A stretch of 52,129 bases of DNA. Source: Salinispora fenicalii (GTDB taxonomy: Bacteria > Actinomycetota > Actinomycetes > Mycobacteriales > Micromonosporaceae). Both the position numbers and the translations under genes were made by a program. Positions 27,269 to 36,679 of this stretch are shown here, in pieces. Positions within the stretch are counted from its first letter, which is position 1, and each line of letters starts with the position of its first letter. The notes under the pieces were generated by a model that worked only from the letters and a program-made list of their open reading frames with translations, was not told where the DNA came from and ran no database searches. The DNA lies in the NCBI RefSeq assembly GCF_000514815.1, contig NZ_KI911472.1, positions 215,008 through 267,136 of the forward strand, read 5' to 3'.

Positions 27269-30200
27269 GTGGTGATCTCTGTGCTTGACGCGCTGACCGA
27301 CCGGATCCTCGTCGCCGACGGGGCGATGGGGACCATGTTGCATGCGGCAGACCTGACTCTCGATGACTTCGATGGACTGGAGGGCTGCAACGAAATCCTC
27401 AACGTGACCCGGCCGGACGCTGTCCGTGGCGTCCATGAGGCGTACCTGGCGGCGGGTGCAGACTGCATAGAAACCAACACATTCGGCGCAAACCTGGCTA
27501 ACCTGGCCGAGTACGGCATCGAGGGGCGCATCCGTGAGCTGTCCGAGGCCGGCGCCCGGCTGGCCCGCACCGCCGCCGACGCGTACGCGACACCGGAACA
27601 GCCGCGCTTCGTCCTAGGCTCGATCGGGCCGGGCACAAAGCTGCCCACCCTTGGGCACGCCCCGTACGTCGCGCTGCGGGACGCCTACCAGGAGAACGCC
27701 GTCGGCCTGATCGCCGGCGGATCGGATGCGCTGATCATCGAGACCTGTCAGGACCTGCTTCAAGTGAAGGCCGCGGTAGTCGGCTCGAAGCGGGCAATGG
27801 CCGAGCTGGGCCGATCGGCGCCGATCATCTGCCACATGGCGGTGGAGACCACCGGCACAATGCTGCTGGGCAGCGAGATCGGCGCCGCGCTCACCGCGAT
27901 TGAGCCACTGGGCATCGACCTGATCGGGCTGAACTGTTCCACCGGCCCGGCGGAGATGGGTGAGCACCTGCGCTACCTGTCACAGCACTCCCAGATCCCG
28001 GTGTCGGTGATGCCGAACGCCGGCCTGCCGGTCCTCACTTCCGACGGTGCCTACTTCCCGCTGACGCCGGATGAGATGGGTGACGCCCTGGAGCAATTCG
28101 TCACCGACTACGGTGTGGCGCTGGTCGGCGGCTGCTGCGGGAGCACGCCGGAGCACATCCGGGTGCTGGCCGAACGGATGCGTGGCCGGGCGCCGGTGGT
28201 GCGCGAGCCACAGCCTGAGCCGGGCGCCTCGTCGATCTATCACCATGTCCCCTTCGCGCAGGACGCGAGCGTGCTGATGGTGGGGGAGCGGACCAACGCC
28301 AACGGATCTAAGGCGTTCCGGGAGGCCATGCTCGCCGAGGACTGGCAGTCGTGCGTTGAGATCGCCCGTGGCCAGGCGCGGGACGGCTCGCACCTGCTGG
28401 ACCTCTGCGTGGACTACGTGGGCCGCGATGGCACCCAGGACATGCGCGAGCTGGCCAGCCGGTTTGCCACCGCCTCCACCTTGCCGATCATGTTGGACTC
28501 GACCGAGCCGGGCGTGATCGAGGCGGGGTTGGAGACGCTTGGCGGGCGATGCGTGGTCAACTCGGTCAACTTCGAGGACGGCGACGGCCCCGACTCCCGG
28601 TACGCCCGCCTGATGCCCGTGGTCAAGGAACACGGCGCGGCGGTGGTGGCGCTGCTCATCGACGAGGAGGGCCAGGCGCGCACCAAGGACTGGAAGGTAC
28701 GCGTGGCCGCCCGGCTGATCGATGATCTGACCGGCCGTTGGGGGATGGCCCGGTCGGACATTCTGATTGATGCCCTGACCTTCCCGATCGCCACCGGGCA
28801 GGAGGAGACCCGGCGGGATGGGATCGAGACCATTGAGGCGATCCGAGAGATCGCTGCTCGCTACCCGGGGGTCAACTTCACCCTGGGTATCTCCAACGTC
28901 TCGTTCGGCCTTAACCCAGCGGCCCGGCAGGTGCTCAACTCCGTGTTCCTGCACGAGTGCGTCCAGGCCGGGCTGACCTCGGCGATTGTGCACGCCAGCA
29001 AGATCCTACCGATGTCGAAAATTCCTGATGAGCAGCGGGAGATCGCACTCGATCTGGTCTATGACCGGCGCCGCGAAGGGTATGACCCGGTCCAGCGCTT
29101 CATCGAAGCCTTCGAGGGAGTGGACGCCGCCTCGGCCCGGGCCAGCCGAGCGGAGGAACTGGCCGCGCTGCCGCTGGAGGAGCGGCTCAAGCGGCGGATC
29201 ATCGACGGCGAACGCAACGGTCTCGAGGCCGATCTGGACGCAGCCCTGGCCACCGGGTTGGCGGCGATGGCCGTAATCAACGACATCCTGCTGGACGGGA
29301 TGAAGGTGGTCGGCGAGCTGTTCGGGGCCGGCCAGATGCAGCTGCCGTTCGTGCTCCAGTCCGCCGAGGTGATGAAGTCCGCGGTGGCGTACCTGGAGCC
29401 GCACCTGGAGAAGGCCGATGACGGCGGTAAGGGACGGATCGTGCTCGCCACCGTGAAGGGCGACGTCCACGACATCGGCAAGAACCTGGTCGACATCATC
29501 CTGTCGAATAACGGCTATGAGGTGGTGAACATCGGGATCAAGCAGCCGATTAACGCCATTCTCGACGCCGCTGAGCAAAACCGCGCGGACGCGATCGGCA
29601 TGTCGGGGCTGTTGGTGAAGAGCACCGTCATCATGAAGGAGAACCTGGTCGAGATGGCCACGCGGGGCGTTGCGGAGCGCTGGCCGGTCCTGCTGGGGGG
29701 CGCGGCGCTGACCCGTGCGTATGTCGAGGACGACCTGCGATCGATGTTCCCCGGCCAGGTGCACTACGCCCGGGACGCCTTCGAAGGGCTTTCCCTGATG
29801 GACCGGGTGATGGCCGCCAAGCGCGGTGGCGCCCAGGTGGTGGACCCGGAACGGGAGGCGGCGCTGGCTGCGCGGCGGGAGCGGCGGGCGCGCCAGCGGG
29901 CGATCGTCAGCGAGTCGTTGCCGGAGCTGAACGATGCCTCGGTCCGCTCCGACGTGGCCACCGATGTGGAGGTGCCCACCCCGCCGTTCTTCGGCACCCG
30001 GGTGGTCAAGGGGCTGCCGCTCGCCGACTACGCAGCACTGCTCGACGAGCGGGCGACGTTCCTCGGGCAATGGGGACTGCGCGGTACCCGCGGCGGTAAG
30101 GGACCCACCTACGAGGAGCTGGTGGAGACCGAGGGTCGGCCGCGGCTGCGCTACTGGCTGGATCGGCTCATCGCCGACCAGGTACTTGAGGCGGCCGTCG

Positions 30201-30784
30201 TGTACGGCTACTTCCCGGCCTACTCCGACGGCAATGACCTGGTCGTGCTCGACGAGAACGGGCACGCTGAGCGGGCCCGGTTCAGCTTCCCCCGGCAGCG
30301 CCAGGAGCGGCGGCTCTGTTTGGCCGACTTCTTCCGTCCTCGCGGGGGCGAACTTGACGTGGTGGCGCTGCAGCTGGTCACCGTTGGCCAACCGATCAGC
30401 GAATACACGGCAAAGTTGTTCGCCCGCAACGAGTACCGCGACTATCTGGAGGTCCATGGGCTGTCGGTGCAGCTCACGGAGGCCCTTGCCGAATACTGGC
30501 ACCAGCGGATCCGCACCGAGTTGAGGCTGCCCGACGACCGTACGGTGGCCAGCTCCGACCCGGCTGACCTGGCCGGGCTGCTGCGGAACGAGTACCGGGG
30601 CTGCCGGTACGCCTTCGGCTACCCGGCCTGCCCCGACCTGGAGGACCGGGCCAAGCTCGTTGACCTGCTGGGGGCGGAACGGATCGGCGTGCAACTGTCG
30701 GAGGAGTTCCAGCTCGTTCCGGAACAGGCCACCGACGCGATTGTCGTGCACCATCCGGAGGCAAGCTACTTCAACGCCAAGTGA
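27269..30784 (+). CDS. metH: Cobalamin-dependent methionine synthase
   Basis: The 1171-residue enzyme transfers a methyl group from methyl-tetrahydrofolate to homocysteine through cobalamin. Domains in order: homocysteine-binding (about 1-310, with zinc ligands in LNCS and GGCCGSTPEH), pterin-binding (325-590, MVGERTNANGSK), B12-binding (620-860, with the axial His in KGDVHDIGKNLV) and AdoMet-reactivation (about 910-1165, ending in R-N-E-Y-R-G-C-R-Y-A-F-G-Y-P). All modules look intact. No cobalamin riboswitch was seen in the 260 bases upstream, which it shares divergently with the PAC2 gene. Confidence 0.97.
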   Translation: MVISVLDALTDRILVADGAMGTMLHAADLTLDDFDGLEGCNEILNVTRPDAVRGVHEAYLAAGADCIETNTFGANLANLAEYGIEGRIRELSEAGARLARTAADAYATPEQPRFVLGSIGPGTKLPTLGHAPYVALRDAYQENAVGLIAGGSDALIIETCQDLLQVKAAVVGSKRAMAELGRSAPIICHMAVETTGTMLLGSEIGAALTAIEPLGIDLIGLNCSTGPAEMGEHLRYLSQHSQIPVSVMPNAGLPVLTSDGAYFPLTPDEMGDALEQFVTDYGVALVGGCCGSTPEHIRVLAERMRGRAPVVREPQPEPGASSIYHHVPFAQDASVLMVGERTNANGSKAFREAMLAEDWQSCVEIARGQARDGSHLLDLCVDYVGRDGTQDMRELASRFATASTLPIMLDSTEPGVIEAGLETLGGRCVVNSVNFEDGDGPDSRYARLMPVVKEHGAAVVALLIDEEGQARTKDWKVRVAARLIDDLTGRWGMARSDILIDALTFPIATGQEETRRDGIETIEAIREIAARYPGVNFTLGISNVSFGLNPAARQVLNSVFLHECVQAGLTSAIVHASKILPMSKIPDEQREIALDLVYDRRREGYDPVQRFIEAFEGVDAASARASRAEELAALPLEERLKRRIIDGERNGLEADLDAALATGLAAMAVINDILLDGMKVVGELFGAGQMQLPFVLQSAEVMKSAVAYLEPHLEKADDGGKGRIVLATVKGDVHDIGKNLVDIILSNNGYEVVNIGIKQPINAILDAAEQNRADAIGMSGLLVKSTVIMKENLVEMATRGVAERWPVLLGGAALTRAYVEDDLRSMFPGQVHYARDAFEGLSLMDRVMAAKRGGAQVVDPEREAALAARRERRARQRAIVSESLPELNDASVRSDVATDVEVPTPPFFGTRVVKGLPLADYAALLDERATFLGQWGLRGTRGGKGPTYEELVETEGRPRLRYWLDRLIADQVLEAAVVYGYFPAYSDGNDLVVLDENGHAERARFSFPRQRQERRLCLADFFRPRGGELDVVALQLVTVGQPISEYTAKLFARNEYRDYLEVHGLSVQLTEALAEYWHQRIRTELRLPDDRTVASSDPADLAGLLRNEYRGCRYAFGYPACPDLEDRAKLVDLLGAERIGVQLSEEFQLVPEQATDAIVVHHPEASYFNAK

Positions 30785-31325
30785 CACCGTTCCGTCCGAG
30801 TGGAGGACCGTGCAGTGCTCCACCTGTGGGGAGAGCCCGATTCTCCTGCTAGGGGCTGGCCGGGGTCACCCCGACGGGTACCCGGCGGCGGCACCCGCCG
30901 GAGCAGATCTCCGCAAGCGTAGGAGGGCGAGAAGCTGAGGTGACTCCGGAGCGCTGTCGCCGCGCCGTGACGTGTTGCAGCAGCGCTTCGGAGCTCTCCG
31001 ACGCCGGGCGTGCCGGACGGTCGGGCAGCGCCGGTCGGCTGGTCGGTCAACCGCTGGTACTGCGCCGGATTCTGGTCCAACTGACTACCCAGACTCGGAC
31101 GGTCCGGGGTAGCGGCGATGCGGTAGGGCGGGAGCTTGCTCGGCGGTGGGTGGCAAGCCGACCAGGCGGGTGCCAACGTGCCGAGACCTCGGGGGCAGCT
31201 ATTGCGATTGCCGGCGCTAGCCCCGACGGCGGCGTAAGGTGTGCCCGACGGAGCCTATGCTGTCGGGCCCAACCGTGGGTTTGCATACGCCCGAATCTTC
31301 GTCGCTGGCAAACCCGAGGAGCGAA
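30785..31325. other. Non-coding interval between metH and the decarboxylase
   Basis: About 540 bases with no convincing gene; the short frames present have arginine-rich shadow composition. The only clear structure is the stem-loop at 30944-30993. The last ~100 bases, upstream of the glutamate decarboxylase, are more AT-rich and probably hold its promoter. Confidence 0.5.
30944..30993 (+). terminator. Likely metH terminator hairpin
   Basis: A 13-bp stem with a single G.U pair (CTCCGGAGCGCTG at 30944-30956 against CAGCGCTTCGGAG at 30981-30993) and a 24-base loop lies about 160 bases after the metH stop. No U-tract. Confidence 0.5.
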
Positions 31326-32726
31326 ATGCCGAACATGGGCCAAGACACGGATGCAGCTGGTGTAAGCCCCGTTGGGCTGAATCCGATGTTTGCGCGCCCA
31401 GGCGAGTCGACTGAGCTTGCCCGGTTCTCAATTCCGGATGCCGGGTCTTTGCCCGAAACCGCGTACCAGATCGTGCACGACGAGGTGGCTCTCGACGGTA
31501 ATGCACGACTCAACTTGGCAACGTTTGTCGGTACCTGGATGGATAGCTACGCTGAAAAGTTATTTGTCAATACTTTCGACAAGAATCTGATTGACCGAGA
31601 TGAGTATCAGGCGACCGGTGCAATAGAGAGTCGGTGTTTGGTTATGCTGGCAGATCTCTGGCATGCACCGGATCCGCAGAGTGTGATCGGTGCATCCACG
31701 ACTGGCTCCTCGGAAGCGTGCATGTTGGGCGGGCTGGCGCTCAAACGCCGTTGGCAACATGCCCGTCGCAGCGCGGGCAAGTCAACCGGTTCTCCGAATC
31801 TGGTGATGTCCAGTGCGGCGCAGGTCTGCTGGAAAAAGTTCTGCAACTACTGGGAGGTGGAACCCCGATTTGTCCCGATCTCCGAGGAGTATAGAGTCCT
31901 CGACGGTCATGACCTCGGATCATACGTGGACGAGAACACGATCGGCGTCGTCGCGCTCTTCGGTGTGACATACACCGGCATGTATGAGCCGGTCAAGCAG
32001 ATCGCGGCGGCGCTGGATGAAATTCAGGCGTCGAGGGGGCTCGACATACCAATTCATGTCGACGGGGCTACCGGTGCATTCGTTGCGCCCTTTATTCAGC
32101 CTGAGATTGTCTGGGACTTTCGTGTAAGTCGAGTAGCATCAATCAATGTTTCCGGTCACAAATATGGCCTGGTGTATCCGGGCCTAGGCTGGGTGCTCTG
32201 GCGGGATTCGACGGTACTGCCCGAGGACCTGATATTCCATGTGACCTATCTCGGTGGCGAGACGCCAACGGTCGGTTTGAGTTTCACCCGACCGGGAGCC
32301 CAAGTTCTCTTGCAGTACTATCTCTTCCTGCGCCTCGGTCGGGAGGGCTACCGGCGGGTGCAGTTGGCGATGCATGACGTTGCACGCTACCTGTCCCAAG
32401 AGGTCATAAAGATGCCGCAGCTCGAGCTGTGGAGCGACGGTAGTGATATTCCCGCGCTGACCTGGCGCCTCCGTGATGGGTATACCAACAATTGGAACCT
32501 GTACCATCTGTCCGATCGTTTGCGTATGAAAGGATGGCAGGTTCCTACCTATTCGATGCCCGATGATCTGACGGACCTCACGGTGCAGCGGATCGTTATT
32601 CGCAACGGGCTCAGCCGTGACCTTGCTGAGGTCTTCATCGCTGATCTTCATGCCGAGATGTCGTACCTTGACTCTTTGAACGCTCCGATGCCAGCTGTTG
32701 GCCAGCGGCCCGGCTTCCACCATTGA
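31326..32726 (+). CDS. Glutamate decarboxylase (PLP-dependent, GadB type)
   Basis: The 466-residue group II PLP decarboxylase shows FVGTWMDSYAEKL, NLIDRDEYQATGAIESRC, the phosphate-binding TTGSSEACMLGGLALKRRW, HVDGATGAFVAPF and the PLP-lysine motif NVSGHKYGLVYPG. It should convert L-glutamate to GABA with proton consumption, in acid tolerance or GABA metabolism. ATG 31326 is chosen for the GAGGAG four bases upstream and agreement with family N-termini. Codon use is less GC-biased than the neighbours and includes a TTA codon near 31560, suggesting horizontal origin or bldA-type control. No glutamate/GABA antiporter gene was recognised beside it. Confidence 0.93.
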   Translation: MPNMGQDTDAAGVSPVGLNPMFARPGESTELARFSIPDAGSLPETAYQIVHDEVALDGNARLNLATFVGTWMDSYAEKLFVNTFDKNLIDRDEYQATGAIESRCLVMLADLWHAPDPQSVIGASTTGSSEACMLGGLALKRRWQHARRSAGKSTGSPNLVMSSAAQVCWKKFCNYWEVEPRFVPISEEYRVLDGHDLGSYVDENTIGVVALFGVTYTGMYEPVKQIAAALDEIQASRGLDIPIHVDGATGAFVAPFIQPEIVWDFRVSRVASINVSGHKYGLVYPGLGWVLWRDSTVLPEDLIFHVTYLGGETPTVGLSFTRPGAQVLLQYYLFLRLGREGYRRVQLAMHDVARYLSQEVIKMPQLELWSDGSDIPALTWRLRDGYTNNWNLYHLSDRLRMKGWQVPTYSMPDDLTDLTVQRIVIRNGLSRDLAEVFIADLHAEMSYLDSLNAPMPAVGQRPGFHH

Positions 32727-33411
32727 CCACTTAAGTCATTTCATCGCTCCATTGGCTAGCAGGGCGCTGGCCAAGAACTCGACGAAGATCAGCGTGCTCG
32801 AGCTGGCGTTGCTCCACATTGCAGCGGTCGTTGCGACCAGCCGATACGCCAGGACATGGCAAGCTGATGGCAGTGAGCCATTCCGTGCAACGAGGCCAGT
32901 GCGGTAGGTGGCGGTCAGGAACACCCCGCGCCCGCCCGCCCAGTAGCCCGCCGTTGCCGGGCCTACCGCCGCAGGACCGCGCCGGCCGCCTCTGGTCACC
33001 GTCGAAGGACTGCGCCAATCACCCCAGGCCAACCACTTGGCGGGGCGCCCCGGGCGCCATGCAGGCTCCACCTGATGGGGACTGCGATGGTCGCCACGAT
33101 CACGCCGAGGGTGACCGGGATGGGTAGCACCACCTTCCAAGCACTCCGCAACATCAGCCCTTGTCCCCGGAAACTCCGCGATATCGTCGCGGTGGCCCTC
33201 GTCATCCCCACACCGACCACCAACAAGCCACCTGATCACCCAACGTCACGACCCGCTACGCGGAACGACTCAGTGAGTGGCCACGGCGCGGCGGAGGGCG
33301 GCTCTGTCGGCCAGGGCCTGGCGCCCAGCAGCGGTGTGCCCGTGGGCTGGGCAACCGCACGGAAGCGCCCAATCGCCCACGGATCGCCGATGCTCCGCCT
33401 ACCGTGATTTT
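32727..33411. other. Non-coding interval with possible membrane-protein remnants
   Basis: About 685 bases without an intact gene. On the minus strand, two short hydrophobic stretches appear in different frames: around 33050-33150 (WKVVLPIPVTLGVIVATIAV) and around 32740-32800 (TLIFVEFLASALLANGAMK). They could be debris of a broken membrane-protein gene, but no parent family was identified. This is compatible with a rearrangement junction between core and accessory DNA. Confidence 0.3.
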
Positions 33412-34986
33412 ATGGGTGCTGGGGCTGAAGCCGAGACGGGGGAAACTCGTCCGTGGACCCGGGCCCAGAAGTGGACAATTGTCGCTGCTGGTCTTGGTGT
33501 CTTCATCACCCTGCACGACGTGCTCGTAGCGAATGTGGCACTGCCCCGAATTCAGGCCTTCTACGATTTGGGGGAGTCCGGGCTGCAGTGGATCGTAGCC
33601 ACGTACAGCATGGGAATGGCTATTGCCATCATGCCCGCGGCCACCATGGCTGATCGGTTCGGGCGGCGGCGACTGTATTTGACCGCAGTGGTGGTCTTCA
33701 TCGTGGCCTCGGTGGCCGCCGGACTAACCTCCACCTTCGCCGTCATGCTGGTGGCGCGGGGGATACAGGGGGTGGCTTCGGCCGTCATCACCGTCTCCGC
33801 GCTGGCCCTCGTCTCGGCGACGTTCCCGCAGAAGCGGCAGCGCTTCTTTGCCCTTGGGCTCTTCGCAGCGGTCGCGGATATCGGGCTGGCGCTCGGCCCA
33901 CCGCTCGGTGGGATGCTGACCGAGGTTGCGAGCTGGCGAGTCGTCTTCTTCGTCAATGTTCCGGTCGCCGTGCTGGCGGTCGGGCTCACCCTTCGGTTTG
34001 TGGCCGAATCACGTGAGTCGACCCGCCGTGTTGTCGACCTGCCCGGGCAGCTACTGTTTGTGATCACAGTCGGAGCGTTTACTTTTGCGGTAATCGATGG
34101 TCACGACTTGGGTTGGGGGTCGCCGATAATTCTTGCAGCGTTCGTGGCATTCGCTGTTGGCCTCGTTGTCTTTATTCTCCGTGAGCTCCGCACGCGGTCA
34201 CCGATGATGGATCTGCGGCTCTTCACCAACCGCGCCTACTGGTTGGGGAACATGGCCATATTTTTTGGCTTTTTCACGGTGTATGGCGCTTTGTTGATCG
34301 TCACCCAGTACTTTCAGAACGTCCGGCTTTACAGCCCGGTCGAGGCGGGTCTGCTTATCTTGCCATCCTCCCTTGCGTCGGTGGTGTTCTCCCCGGTGGC
34401 GGGCTTCATCGCTGCCCGTCGTGGCGCCCGCCTGCCGGCCCTCGCCGGTCAGATTTTGCTCGTTGTCGGATTGGTCATCATGGTGGTCGGGGTGGCGCAG
34501 AGTGTCGTCGCCGTCGTGCTGGGCTTCTTGCTCCTAGGTGCCGGTCTCTCCCTGATCATTCCGCCGGTGCAGGGGCTGGCGTTGAATTCGGTTCCGGTGG
34601 AGCGGGCCGGCATGGCCTCGGGCATCGTAGCCACCCAACGAGGTCTTGGATCAACTGCCGGCTACGCGGTTCTGGGAACGATGGTTTCGGTATGGGTGGG
34701 TATCTCCTTGGACGGAGACCTGTCCAGGACGATTCCCGACCGTGATGAGCGGGCTGCTGTCGTCGAGCAAATCGTTGACGACACGAACCCGAACGCTTTC
34801 GAGGCGATCGTCGGGCCCGGTCGACCAGTCGACCATCCCGAGTCCGACCAAGTCACGACGATTCGTGCGGTCGCAGACCATACCTTTGTACGGGGGATGC
34901 AGTTCAGCCTGGGGTTCGCCGCTCTGGTCGCCCTGATCGTCTTGGTGATCCTCATCCGGAGCTTTCGCGACTCCCAAGATCGCTAG
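33412..34986 (+). CDS. MFS transporter, DHA2 (EmrB/QacA) drug-exporter family
   Basis: The 524-residue membrane protein should have 14 transmembrane helices. Signatures include the LHDVLVANVALPRIQ helix 1 motif, DRFGRRR (motif A), ARGIQGVASAVI, and LGPPLGGMLTEVASWRVVFFVNVPV (motif C region and the WR[WV]VFFINVP stretch). A long external loop precedes the last helix. It should export a drug or metabolite by proton antiport. ATG 33412 begins just before the first helix. It may export the metabolite made by the cluster to the right, or be unrelated; an ABC exporter also lies nearby. Confidence 0.92.
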   Translation: MGAGAEAETGETRPWTRAQKWTIVAAGLGVFITLHDVLVANVALPRIQAFYDLGESGLQWIVATYSMGMAIAIMPAATMADRFGRRRLYLTAVVVFIVASVAAGLTSTFAVMLVARGIQGVASAVITVSALALVSATFPQKRQRFFALGLFAAVADIGLALGPPLGGMLTEVASWRVVFFVNVPVAVLAVGLTLRFVAESRESTRRVVDLPGQLLFVITVGAFTFAVIDGHDLGWGSPIILAAFVAFAVGLVVFILRELRTRSPMMDLRLFTNRAYWLGNMAIFFGFFTVYGALLIVTQYFQNVRLYSPVEAGLLILPSSLASVVFSPVAGFIAARRGARLPALAGQILLVVGLVIMVVGVAQSVVAVVLGFLLLGAGLSLIIPPVQGLALNSVPVERAGMASGIVATQRGLGSTAGYAVLGTMVSVWVGISLDGDLSRTIPDRDERAAVVEQIVDDTNPNAFEAIVGPGRPVDHPESDQVTTIRAVADHTFVRGMQFSLGFAALVALIVLVILIRSFRDSQDR

Positions 34987-35209
34987 CCTCTGGCCTGCGT
35001 CATGAGCTCGGCCTGCCCCTTGACCGTCTGGCCAGGGGTCGTAGCGATGTGAAATGTTTCCGCTTCGGCGGAGGAAGTTCCGCTGACGGTCCATGAGGAG
35101 TGCGACGCTGATGATGGATTGGTTCGGAATCGAGAAGGCGTTGCTCGCTACAGGTGGTTAGCTTGAGAGGCATGCTGACCATCGGACGGACAAGAGGAGC
35201 AGTGCATAC

Positions 35210-35692
35210 GTGAGCGTTACGTCGAAAGCCAGCAAGGAAGGCAAGCAGGCAAATTCCAAGGAAGAAGGGCTTTCCGAGGTCGAGCGCGCCGCCATCAAGG
35301 ACCGGGCGGCGGAGTTGAAGTCGGAGGCTCGCCGTAGCAAGAGCGCGAACAAGGCGGCAGCCGACGAGAGAGACGTCCTCGCGAAGATCAGCGACATGGC
35401 GCAGCCGGACCGAGCGTTGGCTGAACGCCTGCACGCCGTCATCACCGAGACCGCCCCTGAGCTGGCACCGAAGCTGTGGTACGGCCAGCCCGCCTGGGCC
35501 AGGAGCGGAAAGGTGATCTGCTTCTTCCGTAGCGGGCAGGGAGACAAGCAGCGCTACTCGACGTTCGGGTTCTCGCCGGAGGCGAAGCTCGACGACGAGC
35601 AGGGTCTGTGGGCGACATCGTTCGCCCTGGCCGAGCTGACCGACAAGGCCGAGGCAACGATCAAGAAGCTACTGCGGACGGCCCTGGGCTGA
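35210..35692 (+). CDS. DUF1801 family protein (iron-chaperone-like fold)
   Basis: The 160-residue protein has a lysine-rich N-terminal extension (about 1-65), then a DUF1801 domain: LHAVITETAPELAPKLWYGQPAWARSGKVICFF, YSTFGFSPEAKLDDEQGLWATSFAL. The fold is shared with Fra/YdhG-like frataxin-type proteins, but iron binding is not shown. GTG 35210 is preceded at some distance by AGAGGAG. It converges on the ABC transporter operon, with a strong hairpin between them. Confidence 0.82.
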   Translation: MSVTSKASKEGKQANSKEEGLSEVERAAIKDRAAELKSEARRSKSANKAAADERDVLAKISDMAQPDRALAERLHAVITETAPELAPKLWYGQPAWARSGKVICFFRSGQGDKQRYSTFGFSPEAKLDDEQGLWATSFALAELTDKAEATIKKLLRTALG

Positions 35693-35800
35693 GGTGGCCG
35701 ACGTCGCGGCCCCGCCCGGGTATGAAATGTGTCGGCTGAGGCGTTTGGTGTTGCTCTCGGACGCCACCAGCCCATCGTTCCACCGCTGACCATCCGTCCG

Positions 35801-35834
35801 CTCGGGCGCTCCCCGGCAATGGGGAGCGCCCGAG
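35801..35834. terminator. Bidirectional stem-loop terminator
   Basis: A perfect 14-bp inverted repeat (CTCGGGCGCTCCCC at 35801-35814, complement at 35821-35834) with a GGCAAT loop sits between the convergent DUF1801 and ABC permease genes, so it can serve both. Confidence 0.8.
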
Positions 35835-35848
35835 GCGACGCGAGTGGA

Positions 35849-36679
35849 TCAGGCGTCGCGGCGGTTCAGGAGGAAGGCCGCGAGCGCTAGCAAAGCAGCG
35901 GTCCAAAGGCCGAACACTCCGAAGCCTTGCCAGGGCGTGAGGAGATCTCCCTCGTGCTGAGTGGCCTGGCCAATCAGGATTCCAGCCTCGGTCGGCAGGT
36001 AGGCATGGGCGTACTCGCCGAACTTGCCGGGCAGTAGCTGCACCAGCGGAGCGAGTACGAGCACAAACATGATCACGCTAGTAATCCCGGCCGCAGTTCG
36101 CCGCACGACGGCCCCGATAGCGAGGGAGAAGAGGCTGAGCATAGCCAGGTAGAGGCCCGTACCCACCACTGCCCGCAGCGCACCGGGGTCGCCGAGGGAT
36201 GCCTCAACCTGCTCGCTCAGCATCGCGGCGCCGATGAAGAACGAGACGAATGCCGCCACCAGGCTAACCGTCAGGACTACCAGGCTCAGTACCACGCCCT
36301 TGGCGGCGAGCATGGACAGCCGGTGGGGCTTCGCCAGCAGGCTAGCCCGGATCATGCCGGTGGAGTACTCCGAGGCGATGACCATGACGCCCAGGACGCA
36401 AATGGCTGGTTGGCTGATCAAGAAGCCGCTGCCGAGGATGACGGCCGTCGGATCACTGGCGATCAAGTCGCGGTCGCTCGCCTCTGTCTGGTCCCAGTTA
36501 GCGGCAGTCAAGCCGACGAGTAGCGCGGTGAAGGATGGGTACAGCAAGGCGAGTAGTCCGAGTGACCAGCCGGTCGACCGGACCGATCGGAGCTTTGTCC
36601 ACTCGGAGCGCAAGAGTCCACCGAAGCTGGCGCGGCTGGCCACCGTGGTGGCGGTGGGGCGGGCGGCAGTCGCGGTCAT
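35849..36679 (-). CDS. ABC-2 type exporter permease
   Basis: The 276-residue membrane protein has six predicted hydrophobic segments. It starts with the LLRSEWTKLRSVRSTGWSLG segment typical of ABC-2 permeases paired with NatA-like ATPases. The start overlaps the ATPase stop (ATGA), showing coupling. With the ATPase it should form an export pump for drugs, peptides or lipids; the cargo cannot be read from sequence. It ends an operon of hydrolase, VOC protein, ATPase and permease. Confidence 0.9.
   Translation of the reverse strand: MTATAARPTATTVASRASFGGLLRSEWTKLRSVRSTGWSLGLLALLYPSFTALLVGLTAANWDQTEASDRDLIASDPTAVILGSGFLISQPAICVLGVMVIASEYSTGMIRASLLAKPHRLSMLAAKGVVLSLVVLTVSLVAAFVSFFIGAAMLSEQVEASLGDPGALRAVVGTGLYLAMLSLFSLAIGAVVRRTAAGITSVIMFVLVLAPLVQLLPGKFGEYAHAYLPTEAGILIGQATQHEGDLLTPWQGFGVFGLWTAALLALAAFLLNRRDA

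Noticed and set aside
32736..33239. Intact minus-strand gene after the glutamate decarboxylase
   Set aside because: Hydrophobic stretches fall in different frames and the composition is shadow-like; at most it is a remnant.
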